The translations under genes were made by a program, and so were the position numbers. Of a stretch of 50,318 nt of DNA, positions 26,724 through 34,904 are shown piece by piece (positions within the stretch are counted from its first letter, which is position 1; each line of letters starts with the position of its first letter). Source of the stretch: Clostridia bacterium (GTDB taxonomy: Bacteria; Bacillota; Clostridia; UBA1381); the NCBI GenBank assembly GCA_017415105.1, contig JAFQJD010000016.1:1-50318 (forward strand), in the 5' to 3' direction. Under the pieces are notes generated by a model that saw nothing but the letters and a program-made list of their open reading frames with translations, did not search any database and was not told the DNA's origin.

Positions 26724-27389
26724 ATGGCTGAGGTCTACGGTGAAAAACCGAAAATTTTTACAAAAGAATGGTGGCCGTATTTTTGGCTTTATTATAAGTG
26801 GCATACAGTGGCATTTCTCTTTGTTGCGGTGCTTGTAGCAATGGGTATTTCCGACTGTATGAAGCGGGAGGATTATGACTTGCGTATTACCGCTTTAGGC
26901 GGGGTTTATTTTGACAGTGTAGCATTGGACAAGATTGAAAGTGCACTTGAAGAGGAAATAAACGATATAGACGAAAACGAAGAAAAGAACGTAAATATTA
27001 TGTCCCTGACATTCGTGGATGATAAAGAGTATGCTGAGCAGAACTATGCGGCATATATAAAACACGATGCTGAGTTTTCTGACCCCATTATGCAGGTTTT
27101 TATATACGACAGAGCGGAGCTTGAGAAGAAAGAACAGGAAGGACTCTTGCAAATTGCCTTCTGCAAAACTGATGACTGGCTGGAGAGAGATGTCAGTGAT
27201 GATATGATATTTTACGGTGAGGACGGCAAAGCTTATGCAGTGTCACTGAAGAACAGCTCAATCTTAAAGGATGCAGGGATAAACGGTGAGGATTTGTTTG
27301 TGCTGGTAAAAAATGATGCGGAATCACACGAGAAAAATCCGAAAGCCAATGAAAATGCAAAAATTGCAGCAAATAAATTGATAAAGTGA
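26724..27389 (+). CDS. Single-pass membrane protein of unknown function
   Basis: 221 residues. A short N-terminus rich in aromatic residues (FTKEWWPYFWLYYKWHT, about 12-28) leads into one transmembrane helix (about 28-44), followed by an acidic soluble domain that would face outside. The WW-YFW-YYKWHT pattern recurs, to my recollection, in uncharacterised clostridial membrane proteins. GGAGGTGG is the ribosome site. The stop is 1 nt before the sigma-factor frame, suggesting coupling and possibly a regulatory link; it does not look like a known anti-sigma factor. Confidence 0.6.
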   Translation: MAEVYGEKPKIFTKEWWPYFWLYYKWHTVAFLFVAVLVAMGISDCMKREDYDLRITALGGVYFDSVALDKIESALEEEINDIDENEEKNVNIMSLTFVDDKEYAEQNYAAYIKHDAEFSDPIMQVFIYDRAELEKKEQEGLLQIAFCKTDDWLERDVSDDMIFYGEDGKAYAVSLKNSSILKDAGINGEDLFVLVKNDAESHEKNPKANENAKIAANKLIK

Positions 27390-27390
27390 G

Positions 27391-28149
27391 GTGGTGCAGG
27401 TGGTGGCACCGTCTTTTGCGGATGAAAGGGAGATGTTTCTCGCTTTCAGAGACACACGTGACAGGAAGTTGCGTGAAACAATAATTGAAAAATATGTTTA
27501 TATTGCGGAGATAATATCCAAAAAGTTTACAAAGAACAACCGTCTTTACAATAACGGTATGGAATATGAGGACATATACCAGGTTGCGTGTCTTGGGCTT
27601 TTGTATGCAGTAGAACGCTTTGATCCTGACAAGGGTGTTAAATTTGCATCATTTGCAACACCTACAATAATAGGTGAGGTACGCAGGTATTTCCGTGACA
27701 AGGGCTTTTTCATAAAGGTACCGAGCCGTCTTTATGAGATTTTCAGAAAAGCTGAACGTATCAAACGTACTGAGGGTGAATCCTCTGTGCAGGATATGGC
27801 AAGAATTCTTGGCGTAAGCGAGGAAGTAGTAAGAGAGGCATACAAAACCGGTGATGCGGCATTTGTGCAGTCGATAGAGAGTGAGTTTCTTGGTGACGAG
27901 GACGGAATTGCTCTTATTGACACTCTTGGCAAGGAGGATAAAAGCTTTCTCGTAATAGAAAACAGTGATTTTATAGACTACTGTGCAAGGCGGCTTGAGG
28001 AAGAGGAACGTGAATTCGTTAAACTTCGTTACTATGACGAGCTTAATCAGCGACAGATAGGTGAGAGGATGAATATGAGCCAGATGCAGGTGTCAAGGTT
28101 TGAGAAGAAGGTTCTTAAAAAACTTCGCAATATATATTTTGGAGATTAA
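27391..28149 (+). CDS. SigB/SigF/SigG-type RNA polymerase sigma factor
   Basis: About 250 residues. Region 2 is clear (YEDIYQVACLGLLYAVERFD, then GVKFASFATPTIIGEVRRYF), region 3 follows the FIKVPSRLYE segment, and region 4.2 is the helix-turn-helix LNQRQIGERMNMSQMQVSRFE. The family covers general-stress and forespore sigma factors; no spoIIAA/spoIIAB or rsb genes are adjacent, so its regulator is unknown. GTG codons at 27391, 27394, 27400 and 27403 are in frame; GAGGTG at 27388-27393 favours 27400 or 27403. It is last in the dnaJ directon. Confidence 0.85.
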   Translation: MVQVVAPSFADEREMFLAFRDTRDRKLRETIIEKYVYIAEIISKKFTKNNRLYNNGMEYEDIYQVACLGLLYAVERFDPDKGVKFASFATPTIIGEVRRYFRDKGFFIKVPSRLYEIFRKAERIKRTEGESSVQDMARILGVSEEVVREAYKTGDAAFVQSIESEFLGDEDGIALIDTLGKEDKSFLVIENSDFIDYCARRLEEEEREFVKLRYYDELNQRQIGERMNMSQMQVSRFEKKVLKKLRNIYFGD

Positions 28150-28180
28150 AAACCGTGCAGAAATTTTCTGCACGGTTTTT
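28148..28180. terminator. Bidirectional terminator between the sigma-factor and SLH genes
   Basis: A 14-bp perfect stem (28148-28161 with 28167-28180, core ACCGTGCAGA) has A/T runs on both sides. It serves the plus-strand sigma gene and the convergent SLH gene. Confidence 0.85.
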
Positions 28181-28186
28181 GGTTGA

Positions 28187-29278
28187 TTAAAATTCTTCGT
28201 CAATCGGGTTATACTCTGTTCCAGGATACGGCTGGAATTCTTCTGTAGTCTGATCCTTGTCAGCTTCGGGAATTTCGCCCATCTGTGCTTGTGTATCAAC
28301 AACTGTTCCTGTTGCATCACTAGCTGCAGCCTCGTCCTTTTCAGGCTCAACCTCGATAGGCTTCTCGTCTGCCACAGCCTCGCCTGCATCCTTAAGACCT
28401 TCAGCCTCAAGTGCCTCTACAAGCTTGATTGTAGTTGCTACTGCGTAGCAAGCATCAGCTCTTGTAAGTTCAGCCGTGGGGTTGATGTTACCGTTCTCAT
28501 CTGCACGAAGATAGCCAACTGATGTGTTTGCGTTTACAGCTGCCTTTGCCCAGTCACTTACACTGCCTATGTCTGCATAGTCAGCAGCAACATCTGTGAT
28601 TGAGATGTTCTTAACCTTTCCAAGATATGCGTGAAGCATCTTTGCAGCCTGCTCTCTTGTGATTGAATCATCAGGACCGAAAGCATCCTCGCTGTAACCG
28701 TCCATAATACCTTCCTGTGTAGCCCATGCTATGTATGAAGCATAGTAAGCATCAGCCTTAACATCCTTGAAAGTAAGTGTTACGTTTGTAAGGTCAGCCT
28801 TCTGAATTCTTCCGAATACTGTTGCAAACATTCCTCTTGTCATTGTAACGTCAGGAGCAAACTCTGTGTCTGTCATACCGTTAAAGAGACCTCTTTCATA
28901 GCAGAAAGCAACTGCGTCTGCGTAATATGCATCAGCAGGAACGTCTGTAAATGTACCGTCCGTTTCAGACTCAACATCATCCTTTTTGTCAGCTGTGATG
29001 TCGATAACCGGCACACCTGTTACTGAATTATCGATTTCCACATCCGGAGCATAATCGGGTGCGTATGATTCGTCAGATTCAATTCCGAGATCAGCATCAA
29101 GATAATCGTCATAGTAATCTTCCGGGTTTTCCGGGAAATACGGCTCTTCTTCGGGCTCTACATAAGTATCCTCATAGTATTCGTCTGTGACAGTTTCATC
29201 AACCACAGTATCGTCTGCGAAAGCAACTGTGCTTGTCAGCATCGTTGCAGCACAAAGCATTGCAATAAATTTTGACAT
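28187..29278 (-). CDS. Secreted protein with three SLH domains
   Basis: 363 residues. A signal peptide ends about residue 21 (TSTVAFA). A very acidic, tyrosine-rich stretch (22-75) comes next. Three S-layer homology repeats follow at about 108-160, 168-220 and 230-290, with FTDVPADAYY, GLFNGMTDTEFAPD, FKDVKADAYY and GIMDGYSEDAFGPD as landmarks, and an acidic tail ends the protein. SLH domains hold proteins on pyruvylated wall polymers. There is no enzyme domain, so it is a structural surface protein or adaptor. It has its own promoter and a TGGAGG ribosome site. Confidence 0.88.
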   Translation of the reverse strand: MSKFIAMLCAATMLTSTVAFADDTVVDETVTDEYYEDTYVEPEEEPYFPENPEDYYDDYLDADLGIESDESYAPDYAPDVEIDNSVTGVPVIDITADKKDDVESETDGTFTDVPADAYYADAVAFCYERGLFNGMTDTEFAPDVTMTRGMFATVFGRIQKADLTNVTLTFKDVKADAYYASYIAWATQEGIMDGYSEDAFGPDDSITREQAAKMLHAYLGKVKNISITDVAADYADIGSVSDWAKAAVNANTSVGYLRADENGNINPTAELTRADACYAVATTIKLVEALEAEGLKDAGEAVADEKPIEVEPEKDEAAASDATGTVVDTQAQMGEIPEADKDQTTEEFQPYPGTEYNPIDEEF

Positions 29279-29316
29279 AATTATATACCTCCATATATGT
29301 TTTCATTGCTCCTTAT

Positions 29317-29345
29317 ATTTTATCATAAATATATCGGTTTTTCAA
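29317..29345 (-). promoter_or_regulatory. Promoter of the SLH protein gene
   Basis: Minus-strand TTGAAA (29340-29345), 17-nt spacer, TAAAAT (29317-29322). Confidence 0.7.
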
Positions 29346-29423
29346 TTAAACATATGATGAAATTTGCGATTTCTGCACATTAACCAAAAAGAACAGTTAC
29401 AAAATGGCAATGTTGCCTAAAAA

Positions 29424-30266
29424 TCACTGCTTTTTCGACTTGAGAATAATAACTGTGATTTCAGGGCGGTTAAAAAGACGCGGGATAATCATTGGATTGC
29501 CGATTCCACGGCTTACTATCATATCCATATCGCAGTGTGTGTAATGACCGCCGAAATATTTGGGGAACAGCATAGGTGAACCGCTGCCCCATGAGGATTT
29601 TGGGGCACAAACTCCACGCCCGTTTGGCAGACGTACCTGACCGCCGTGCATATGCCCGGAAATTACGAGGTCAAAACCGTTACCGCAAAGCATATCAATA
29701 TGGTTAGCTCTGTGGAAAAGCACTATATGGTAATTATCCGTTTTTTTGATTCTGTCTATGGACCGTTCTATATTGTGTGATATTGTTTTCCCATCCTCTG
29801 AAAACGGATCCTCAATACCGCTTAAGGTTATTTGGGCACCATTTCTTTCAATCGTGACAGAGCTGTCGTGAAGTGTTACGGTTCCCGTTCTGTCAAGCTC
29901 GCTCTGGAACTTTTTATAGTCTGTACGTTTTAAATCGTGGTTGCCTGTAACAAAATAAACATCGCTTATAAGTGAAAGCTTTCTTGCAAGTATTGTTCCG
30001 GGTTCAAACGAGCCTTTGTCGTGAACAAGGTCGCCTGTAAGGACGATGATATCAGGACTTTCGCCCTTTACTTCTGCTATAAGTCCCGGCACAGCACTTG
30101 CGTGCAGGTCTGAAATCTGTACAATTCTGAACCCGTCAAATTCAGCGGGGATTTTATCGGAGGTTATTGTATAGTGCGTGGTTTCAAGTCTGTCATCAAG
30201 ACCTTTTGCAACAAGCAGAGCTCCGCCTGCTACCGCCGCACCTTTGAAAAATTTTGAAAGCTTCAT
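29424..30266 (-). CDS. Membrane-anchored metallophosphoesterase (YkuE/YaeI-like)
   Basis: 280 residues with a hydrophobic N-terminus (about 8-20). Metal motifs in order: ISDLHAS, LTGDLVHDKG, VTGNHDLKR, LFHRANH, and SGHMHGGQVRLP. The calcineurin-like family cleaves phosphoesters, and YaeI-type members act on lipid A-like or UDP-lipid substrates at the membrane; the substrate here is unknown. AAGGAG lies upstream of the start. Only a weak hairpin (29404-29418) marks its 3' end. Confidence 0.85.
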   Translation of the reverse strand: MKLSKFFKGAAVAGGALLVAKGLDDRLETTHYTITSDKIPAEFDGFRIVQISDLHASAVPGLIAEVKGESPDIIVLTGDLVHDKGSFEPGTILARKLSLISDVYFVTGNHDLKRTDYKKFQSELDRTGTVTLHDSSVTIERNGAQITLSGIEDPFSEDGKTISHNIERSIDRIKKTDNYHIVLFHRANHIDMLCGNGFDLVISGHMHGGQVRLPNGRGVCAPKSSWGSGSPMLFPKYFGGHYTHCDMDMIVSRGIGNPMIIPRLFNRPEITVIILKSKKQ

Positions 30267-30303
30267 AATAAAACTCCTTGAAAATACAATAATTACTTAA
30301 TAT

Positions 30304-30332
30304 AGTATACCACAAAAAACAAATAAATACAA
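30304..30332 (-). promoter_or_regulatory. Promoter of the metallophosphoesterase gene
   Basis: Minus-strand TTGTAT (30327-30332), 17-nt spacer, TATACT (30304-30309). Confidence 0.5.
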
Positions 30333-30360
30333 TTATTTTTAACAAATCGCTGTACGACAC

Positions 30361-30389
30361 TTGAAATCTCGTTGAAAAAATGTTATAAT
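30361..30389 (+). promoter_or_regulatory. Promoter of the miaB-mutSL-miaA operon
   Basis: TTGAAA (30361-30366), 17-nt spacer, TATAAT (30384-30389), about 50 nt before miaB. Confidence 0.75.
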
Positions 30390-30442
30390 ATTATTAGCTT
30401 TTTGTGCCGTTTATAACGGCGGAATGGAGATTATAAAATTAT

Positions 30443-31861
30443 ATGGCAACGACTATAATAACAAAAGAGCAATGGGCAGAATCGGAGAAGTTCATTACGA
30501 AGCTCAAAGAGGTCAATATAAGGTTTGCACAGCAAAACGGTCGTATGCGTCTTGCACATACCGAAACCTACGGATGTCAGCAGAATGTCAATGACACCGA
30601 GCGTATCCGCGGTATGCTTGATAAGGCAGGATTCGGATTTACGGACGATGCGAAGGAGGCTGACCTTGTTATATATAACACCTGTGCTGTACGTGAAAAC
30701 GCAGAGCAGAGAGTTTTCGGCAGACTTGGTATCTTAAAGCATATAAAGGAAACAAAACCGGAACTGATTGTGGCTGTATGCGGTTGTATGGTACAGCAGG
30801 AGCATATATGTGAAAAAATCAAAAAGGTACACGACCACGTTGACCTGATTTTCGGCACGCACGCACTTTACCGTATGCCTGAGCTTCTATACCGCACAAT
30901 AACAGAAAACGAAACTGTTGTAGACATAACAAACTCTGACGGTGCAATATGCGAGGATGTACCGATACTGCGGGACAGGGCAGAAAAAGCATGGGTATCA
31001 ATTATGTACGGGTGCAACAATTTCTGCACATACTGCATTGTTCCGTATGTACGCGGCAGGGAACGGAGCCGTAAACCTGAGGATATACTAAACGAGATAA
31101 AAGGTCTTGTTGCTAACGGCACGACGGAGATATCGCTGCTTGGGCAGAACGTTAACTCCTACGGCAAGGACCTTGACACGGAGATAGATTTTGCAGACCT
31201 TTTACGGATGGTAAACGATATTGAGGGTGTGGAGCGTATACGGTTTATGACCTCACATCCAAAGGATTTGAGTGATAAGCTTATATATACAATACGTGAT
31301 TGTGATAAAATCTGTAAACAGTTACATCTGCCATTGCAGTCAGGCTCGGATAAAATTCTTAAAGATATGAACCGTCACTATACAAAAGAGCAATATCTTG
31401 CAATAGTAGAAAAGCTCAAAAAGGAAATTCCGGGCATAACACTCACAACCGATATAATTGTCGGTTTCCCGACAGAAACCACGCCGGATTTCAGGGAAAC
31501 ACTTGAGGTATTGAAAAGTGTGAGATATGACAATATTTTCTCGTTTATATACTCACGCCGTGAAGGTACGCCGGCAGCAAAGCTTGATTTTGCATTATCG
31601 GATGAGGAAATCCATAAAAACTTTGAGGAAATGCTTGAGGTGCAGAATCAGATTTGTCTTGAGAAGAATCTTGAATACAAAGACAAAATCGAAACAGTGT
31701 TGGTTGAGGATGTAAGCGATACCGAACCAACAATTCTTACAGGCCGTAACGATGGCGGAAAGCTCGTGACTTTTGCGGGCGATGCGTCACTTAAAGGTAA
31801 ATATGTAAAAGTAAAAATAACAAAACCAAAACAATGGAGTTTAGAAGGAGAATTACAATGA
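30443..31861 (+). CDS. miaB: tRNA methylthiotransferase MiaB
   Basis: 472 residues. The N-terminal methylthiotransferase domain has three cluster cysteines (ETYGCQQNVNDTER, YNTCAVREN, VCGCMVQQ); the radical-SAM centre has CNNFCTYC and YVRGRERSR; a TRAM domain closes the protein. It converts i6A37 of tRNA to ms2i6A37 using two 4Fe-4S clusters and SAM. It is first in an operon that also holds miaA, the enzyme making its substrate. The stop overlaps the ricA-like start (ATGA, 31858-31861). Confidence 0.96.
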   Translation: MATTIITKEQWAESEKFITKLKEVNIRFAQQNGRMRLAHTETYGCQQNVNDTERIRGMLDKAGFGFTDDAKEADLVIYNTCAVRENAEQRVFGRLGILKHIKETKPELIVAVCGCMVQQEHICEKIKKVHDHVDLIFGTHALYRMPELLYRTITENETVVDITNSDGAICEDVPILRDRAEKAWVSIMYGCNNFCTYCIVPYVRGRERSRKPEDILNEIKGLVANGTTEISLLGQNVNSYGKDLDTEIDFADLLRMVNDIEGVERIRFMTSHPKDLSDKLIYTIRDCDKICKQLHLPLQSGSDKILKDMNRHYTKEQYLAIVEKLKKEIPGITLTTDIIVGFPTETTPDFRETLEVLKSVRYDNIFSFIYSRREGTPAAKLDFALSDEEIHKNFEEMLEVQNQICLEKNLEYKDKIETVLVEDVSDTEPTILTGRNDGGKLVTFAGDASLKGKYVKVKITKPKQWSLEGELQ

Positions 31862-32235
31862 CTATTTTTGACAAAACAAGAGAACTCGGTGAGATGATCC
31901 AGAACAGCGAAGAAATGAAGGCATACAAGGAAGCAGAGGCTCGACAGAATGCAGACGCGGCTACGCAGGAGCATCTTAAGGAATTTAATATGAACCGTCT
32001 TAACCTTGCAAGGGATATGCAGAACGGCAAGCTTTCACGTGAAGAAGCAATCGAGAAGAATAACAAGGCTTTTGAAGAGCTTTGCGAAAAAGCACCGCTT
32101 GTACGTGCATACGTTGATGCAAAGTCAAAGTTTGACGGTGTTGTAAATCAGGTAAACTCAATTATCAATTTCTACATCACAGGCTCAACGGGTGATTGTA
32201 CACATGATTGCAGTTCTTGCTCAGGATGTCACTAA
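31858..32235 (+). CDS. ricA: YmcA/YlbF-family protein (RicA-like) with C-terminal cysteine cluster
   Basis: 125 residues from MTIFDKTRELG, with AAGGAG at 31845-31850. The body is helical with the family pattern (EEMKAYKEAEARQNAD, INFYITGS). The C-terminus carries C114-x3-C118-x2-C121-x2-C124. In Bacillus, RicA (YmcA) is encoded directly after miaB and forms a Fe-S complex with RicF and RicT that helps RNase Y mature operon mRNAs. The same position here and the cysteine tail support RicA over YlbF. The cluster-binding role is inferred. Confidence 0.75.
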   Translation: MTIFDKTRELGEMIQNSEEMKAYKEAEARQNADAATQEHLKEFNMNRLNLARDMQNGKLSREEAIEKNNKAFEELCEKAPLVRAYVDAKSKFDGVVNQVNSIINFYITGSTGDCTHDCSSCSGCH

Positions 32236-32262
32236 TTAACAAAAGAAAGGTACTACAGACAA

Positions 32263-34866
32263 ATGGCAGGTAAATTGTCGCCGATGATGGCGCATTATAT
32301 TCAGGTAAAAGAAGAATATTCGGATTGTATTGTGTTTTACCGTCTCGGTGACTTTTACGAGATGTTTTTTGACGATGCCGTTACTGCGTCACGTGAGCTT
32401 GAACTTACGCTTACGGGCCGTGACTGTGGAATGCCTGAGCGTGCACCGATGTGTGGTGTGCCGTTCCACAGTGCCGATACATACATATCAAAGCTCATCG
32501 CTGCCGGATACAAAGTGGCAATCTGTGAGCAGGTAAGCGACCCGAAAGAATCAAAGGGGATGGTTGAGCGTGATGTTATAAGAGTAATAACACCCGGAAC
32601 AACCGTGAGCGAAGCTATTTTGCAGGAGGGCAGAAACAACTATCTTGTTGTTCTGTATCAAAGTGAGCTTGGCTTCGGACTTGCTGCGGCAGAGACCTCA
32701 ACGGCTGAATTGCTTGCAACATCTTTTATGAATGAATCGCATATAATTGACGAGCTTGCGAGCTATTCACCTAAAGAAATTATAGTAAATGCAACGTTCA
32801 AAAAAGAACTTGCAGATGCAATAGAAAAAACGCTCAAGGTAAAGGTTGAATACCGTGATGAGATATTCTGTGACGATGCAGAGGGTGTGGTTGAAACGCA
32901 GTTTGGTAATACCATAACTGAACTTGGGCTTGAAACAAAACCGGATGCTGTCATGGCCGTTTCAGCGGCTTTAGCATACATTCTCTATGCAAGAAAGACA
33001 GAGATAGAATATATAAACAAGCTTTCTGTATATAACATTGAAAACTATATGGAGCTTGACTATGCCACACGCCGTAACCTTGAAATATCAGAAACCATGC
33101 GTGACAAAGCAAAAAAAGGTTCAATATTCTGGGTACTTGACAAGACAAAAACCGCAATGGGCAGACGCCGTCTTCAGAGATGGCTTGAAAGACCGCTTAT
33201 AAATCCGATTGATATAAACAAACGCCTTTTCGCAGTAAAAGAGCTTGTTTCGGATGCAATGCTTCGTGATGATTTAAGCGAAATACTTTCTAAAACATAT
33301 GATATATCAAGAATTATAAGCCGTGTTGCCCTAAAAACGGTAACACCAAAGGACCTTGTATCATTGAAATATACATTGAAGCAGTTGCCGGAGCTTGAGT
33401 ACAAGCTATCAGGTTTGAAATCTGCAATGTTTGCAGGACTTATAAAAGATTTTGATATACTCGAGGATATATATAAACTCATTGATGACGCCATTGATGA
33501 GGAAAAAGCAACATCAATAACCCGTGACGGCGGAATGATAAAAGAAGGATATAATGAAGAAGCAGACCGACTGCGTAATGCACGAAAAAACGGCAGCGGC
33601 TGGCTTATAGAGCTCGAAGCACAGGAACGCGAAAGAACGGGAATTCCCAAGCTCCGCACGGGCTACAACAGAGTTTTTGGATATTATATTGAGGTCACAA
33701 ACTCGTACAAAGATAAAGTGCCACAGGATTATATCCGTAAGCAGACACTTACTAATGCAGAGCGATATATAACTCCGCAGTTAAAGGAAATAGAAAACAC
33801 AATTCTCGGTGCATCAGAACGCCTTGTTGCACTTGAAATCGAACTATTTAACGAGGTCCGTGATATCGTTTTTGAGGCAACAGAGCGTATGAAGCGAGCA
33901 GCAACGGTTATATCTGTAACGGATGTTTTGTGTTCACTTGCGACTGTTGCGTATAGGAACAACTATGCAATGCCTGAGGTAACAACTGACGGTATTATTG
34001 ACATAAAAGACGGACGACATCCGGTGGTTGAAAAGATTTCAAATGATGTAATTTTCGTTCCCAATGATACGTATCTTAACACCGATGATTCGAGGATGCT
34101 TATAATTACCGGCCCGAATATGGCAGGTAAATCAACATATATGCGTCAGACGGCAGTTATCGCACTTATGGCACAGATAGGTAGCTTTGTTCCGGCAAAG
34201 TCGGCTAAAATAAGTGTGGTTGACCGTATCTTTACGCGTGTCGGTGCAAGTGATGATATTGCATCGGGGCAGAGTACGTTTATGGTGGAAATGAGTGAAG
34301 TCAGCAACATTTTAAAGAATGCTACAAAAAATTCACTTATCATACTTGACGAAATCGGCAGAGGCACAAGCACATATGACGGACTTTCAATTGCATGGGC
34401 GGTTGCGGAGCATATAAATAACAAACGTGCAATCGGCGCTAAAACTATGTTTGCAACACACTATCACGAAATGACCGAGCTTGAAGACCGTCTTGACGGC
34501 GTTAAAAACTACCGTATTGCTGTTAATAAGCAGGGCGATAAAATCACGTTCTTACGTCGTATAGTACGTGGCGGTGCAGACGAAAGCTACGGTATTGAGG
34601 TTGCGGCTTTGGCTGGCGTACCTGATGCGGTTATAAAACGTGCAAAAGAGATTCTCAAAGGTATAGTTGATAATGACGAAGCATTGCTTTATAAAAAACA
34701 GAACAAGCCGATTGAGATAGAAACTGACCAGATAGGATTTGAGGATATTGCAGGAAGAGAGATTTTAAATGAACTCAAAGACCTTGACGTCACAACTATG
34801 ACTGCAATAGATGCAATGAATAAATTGTATCAGTTATCGCTCAGAGCCAAAGAATCTGATGTTTAA
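32263..34866 (+). CDS. mutS: DNA mismatch repair protein MutS
   Basis: 867 residues, full length. The mismatch-reading Phe-x-Glu motif is GDFYEMFFDDA near residue 29-39. The lever and clamp regions follow, then the ATPase with Walker A GPNMAGKSTYMRQ, Walker B LIILDEIGRGTSTYDG and the ATHYHEM signature. It recognises mismatches and recruits MutL. It lies 27 nt after the ricA-like gene and 38 nt before mutL. Confidence 0.97.
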   Translation: MAGKLSPMMAHYIQVKEEYSDCIVFYRLGDFYEMFFDDAVTASRELELTLTGRDCGMPERAPMCGVPFHSADTYISKLIAAGYKVAICEQVSDPKESKGMVERDVIRVITPGTTVSEAILQEGRNNYLVVLYQSELGFGLAAAETSTAELLATSFMNESHIIDELASYSPKEIIVNATFKKELADAIEKTLKVKVEYRDEIFCDDAEGVVETQFGNTITELGLETKPDAVMAVSAALAYILYARKTEIEYINKLSVYNIENYMELDYATRRNLEISETMRDKAKKGSIFWVLDKTKTAMGRRRLQRWLERPLINPIDINKRLFAVKELVSDAMLRDDLSEILSKTYDISRIISRVALKTVTPKDLVSLKYTLKQLPELEYKLSGLKSAMFAGLIKDFDILEDIYKLIDDAIDEEKATSITRDGGMIKEGYNEEADRLRNARKNGSGWLIELEAQERERTGIPKLRTGYNRVFGYYIEVTNSYKDKVPQDYIRKQTLTNAERYITPQLKEIENTILGASERLVALEIELFNEVRDIVFEATERMKRAATVISVTDVLCSLATVAYRNNYAMPEVTTDGIIDIKDGRHPVVEKISNDVIFVPNDTYLNTDDSRMLIITGPNMAGKSTYMRQTAVIALMAQIGSFVPAKSAKISVVDRIFTRVGASDDIASGQSTFMVEMSEVSNILKNATKNSLIILDEIGRGTSTYDGLSIAWAVAEHINNKRAIGAKTMFATHYHEMTELEDRLDGVKNYRIAVNKQGDKITFLRRIVRGGADESYGIEVAALAGVPDAVIKRAKEILKGIVDNDEALLYKKQNKPIEIETDQIGFEDIAGREILNELKDLDVTTMTAIDAMNKLYQLSLRAKESDV

Positions 34867-34904
34867 TTGCAAAATGTGCGTATAACGCACAGAAAGGAAA
34901 AAAT

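Noticed and set aside
33174-33659. 161-codon frame antisense to mutS
   Set aside because: Serine-rich shadow of a well-conserved gene, with no start signal.
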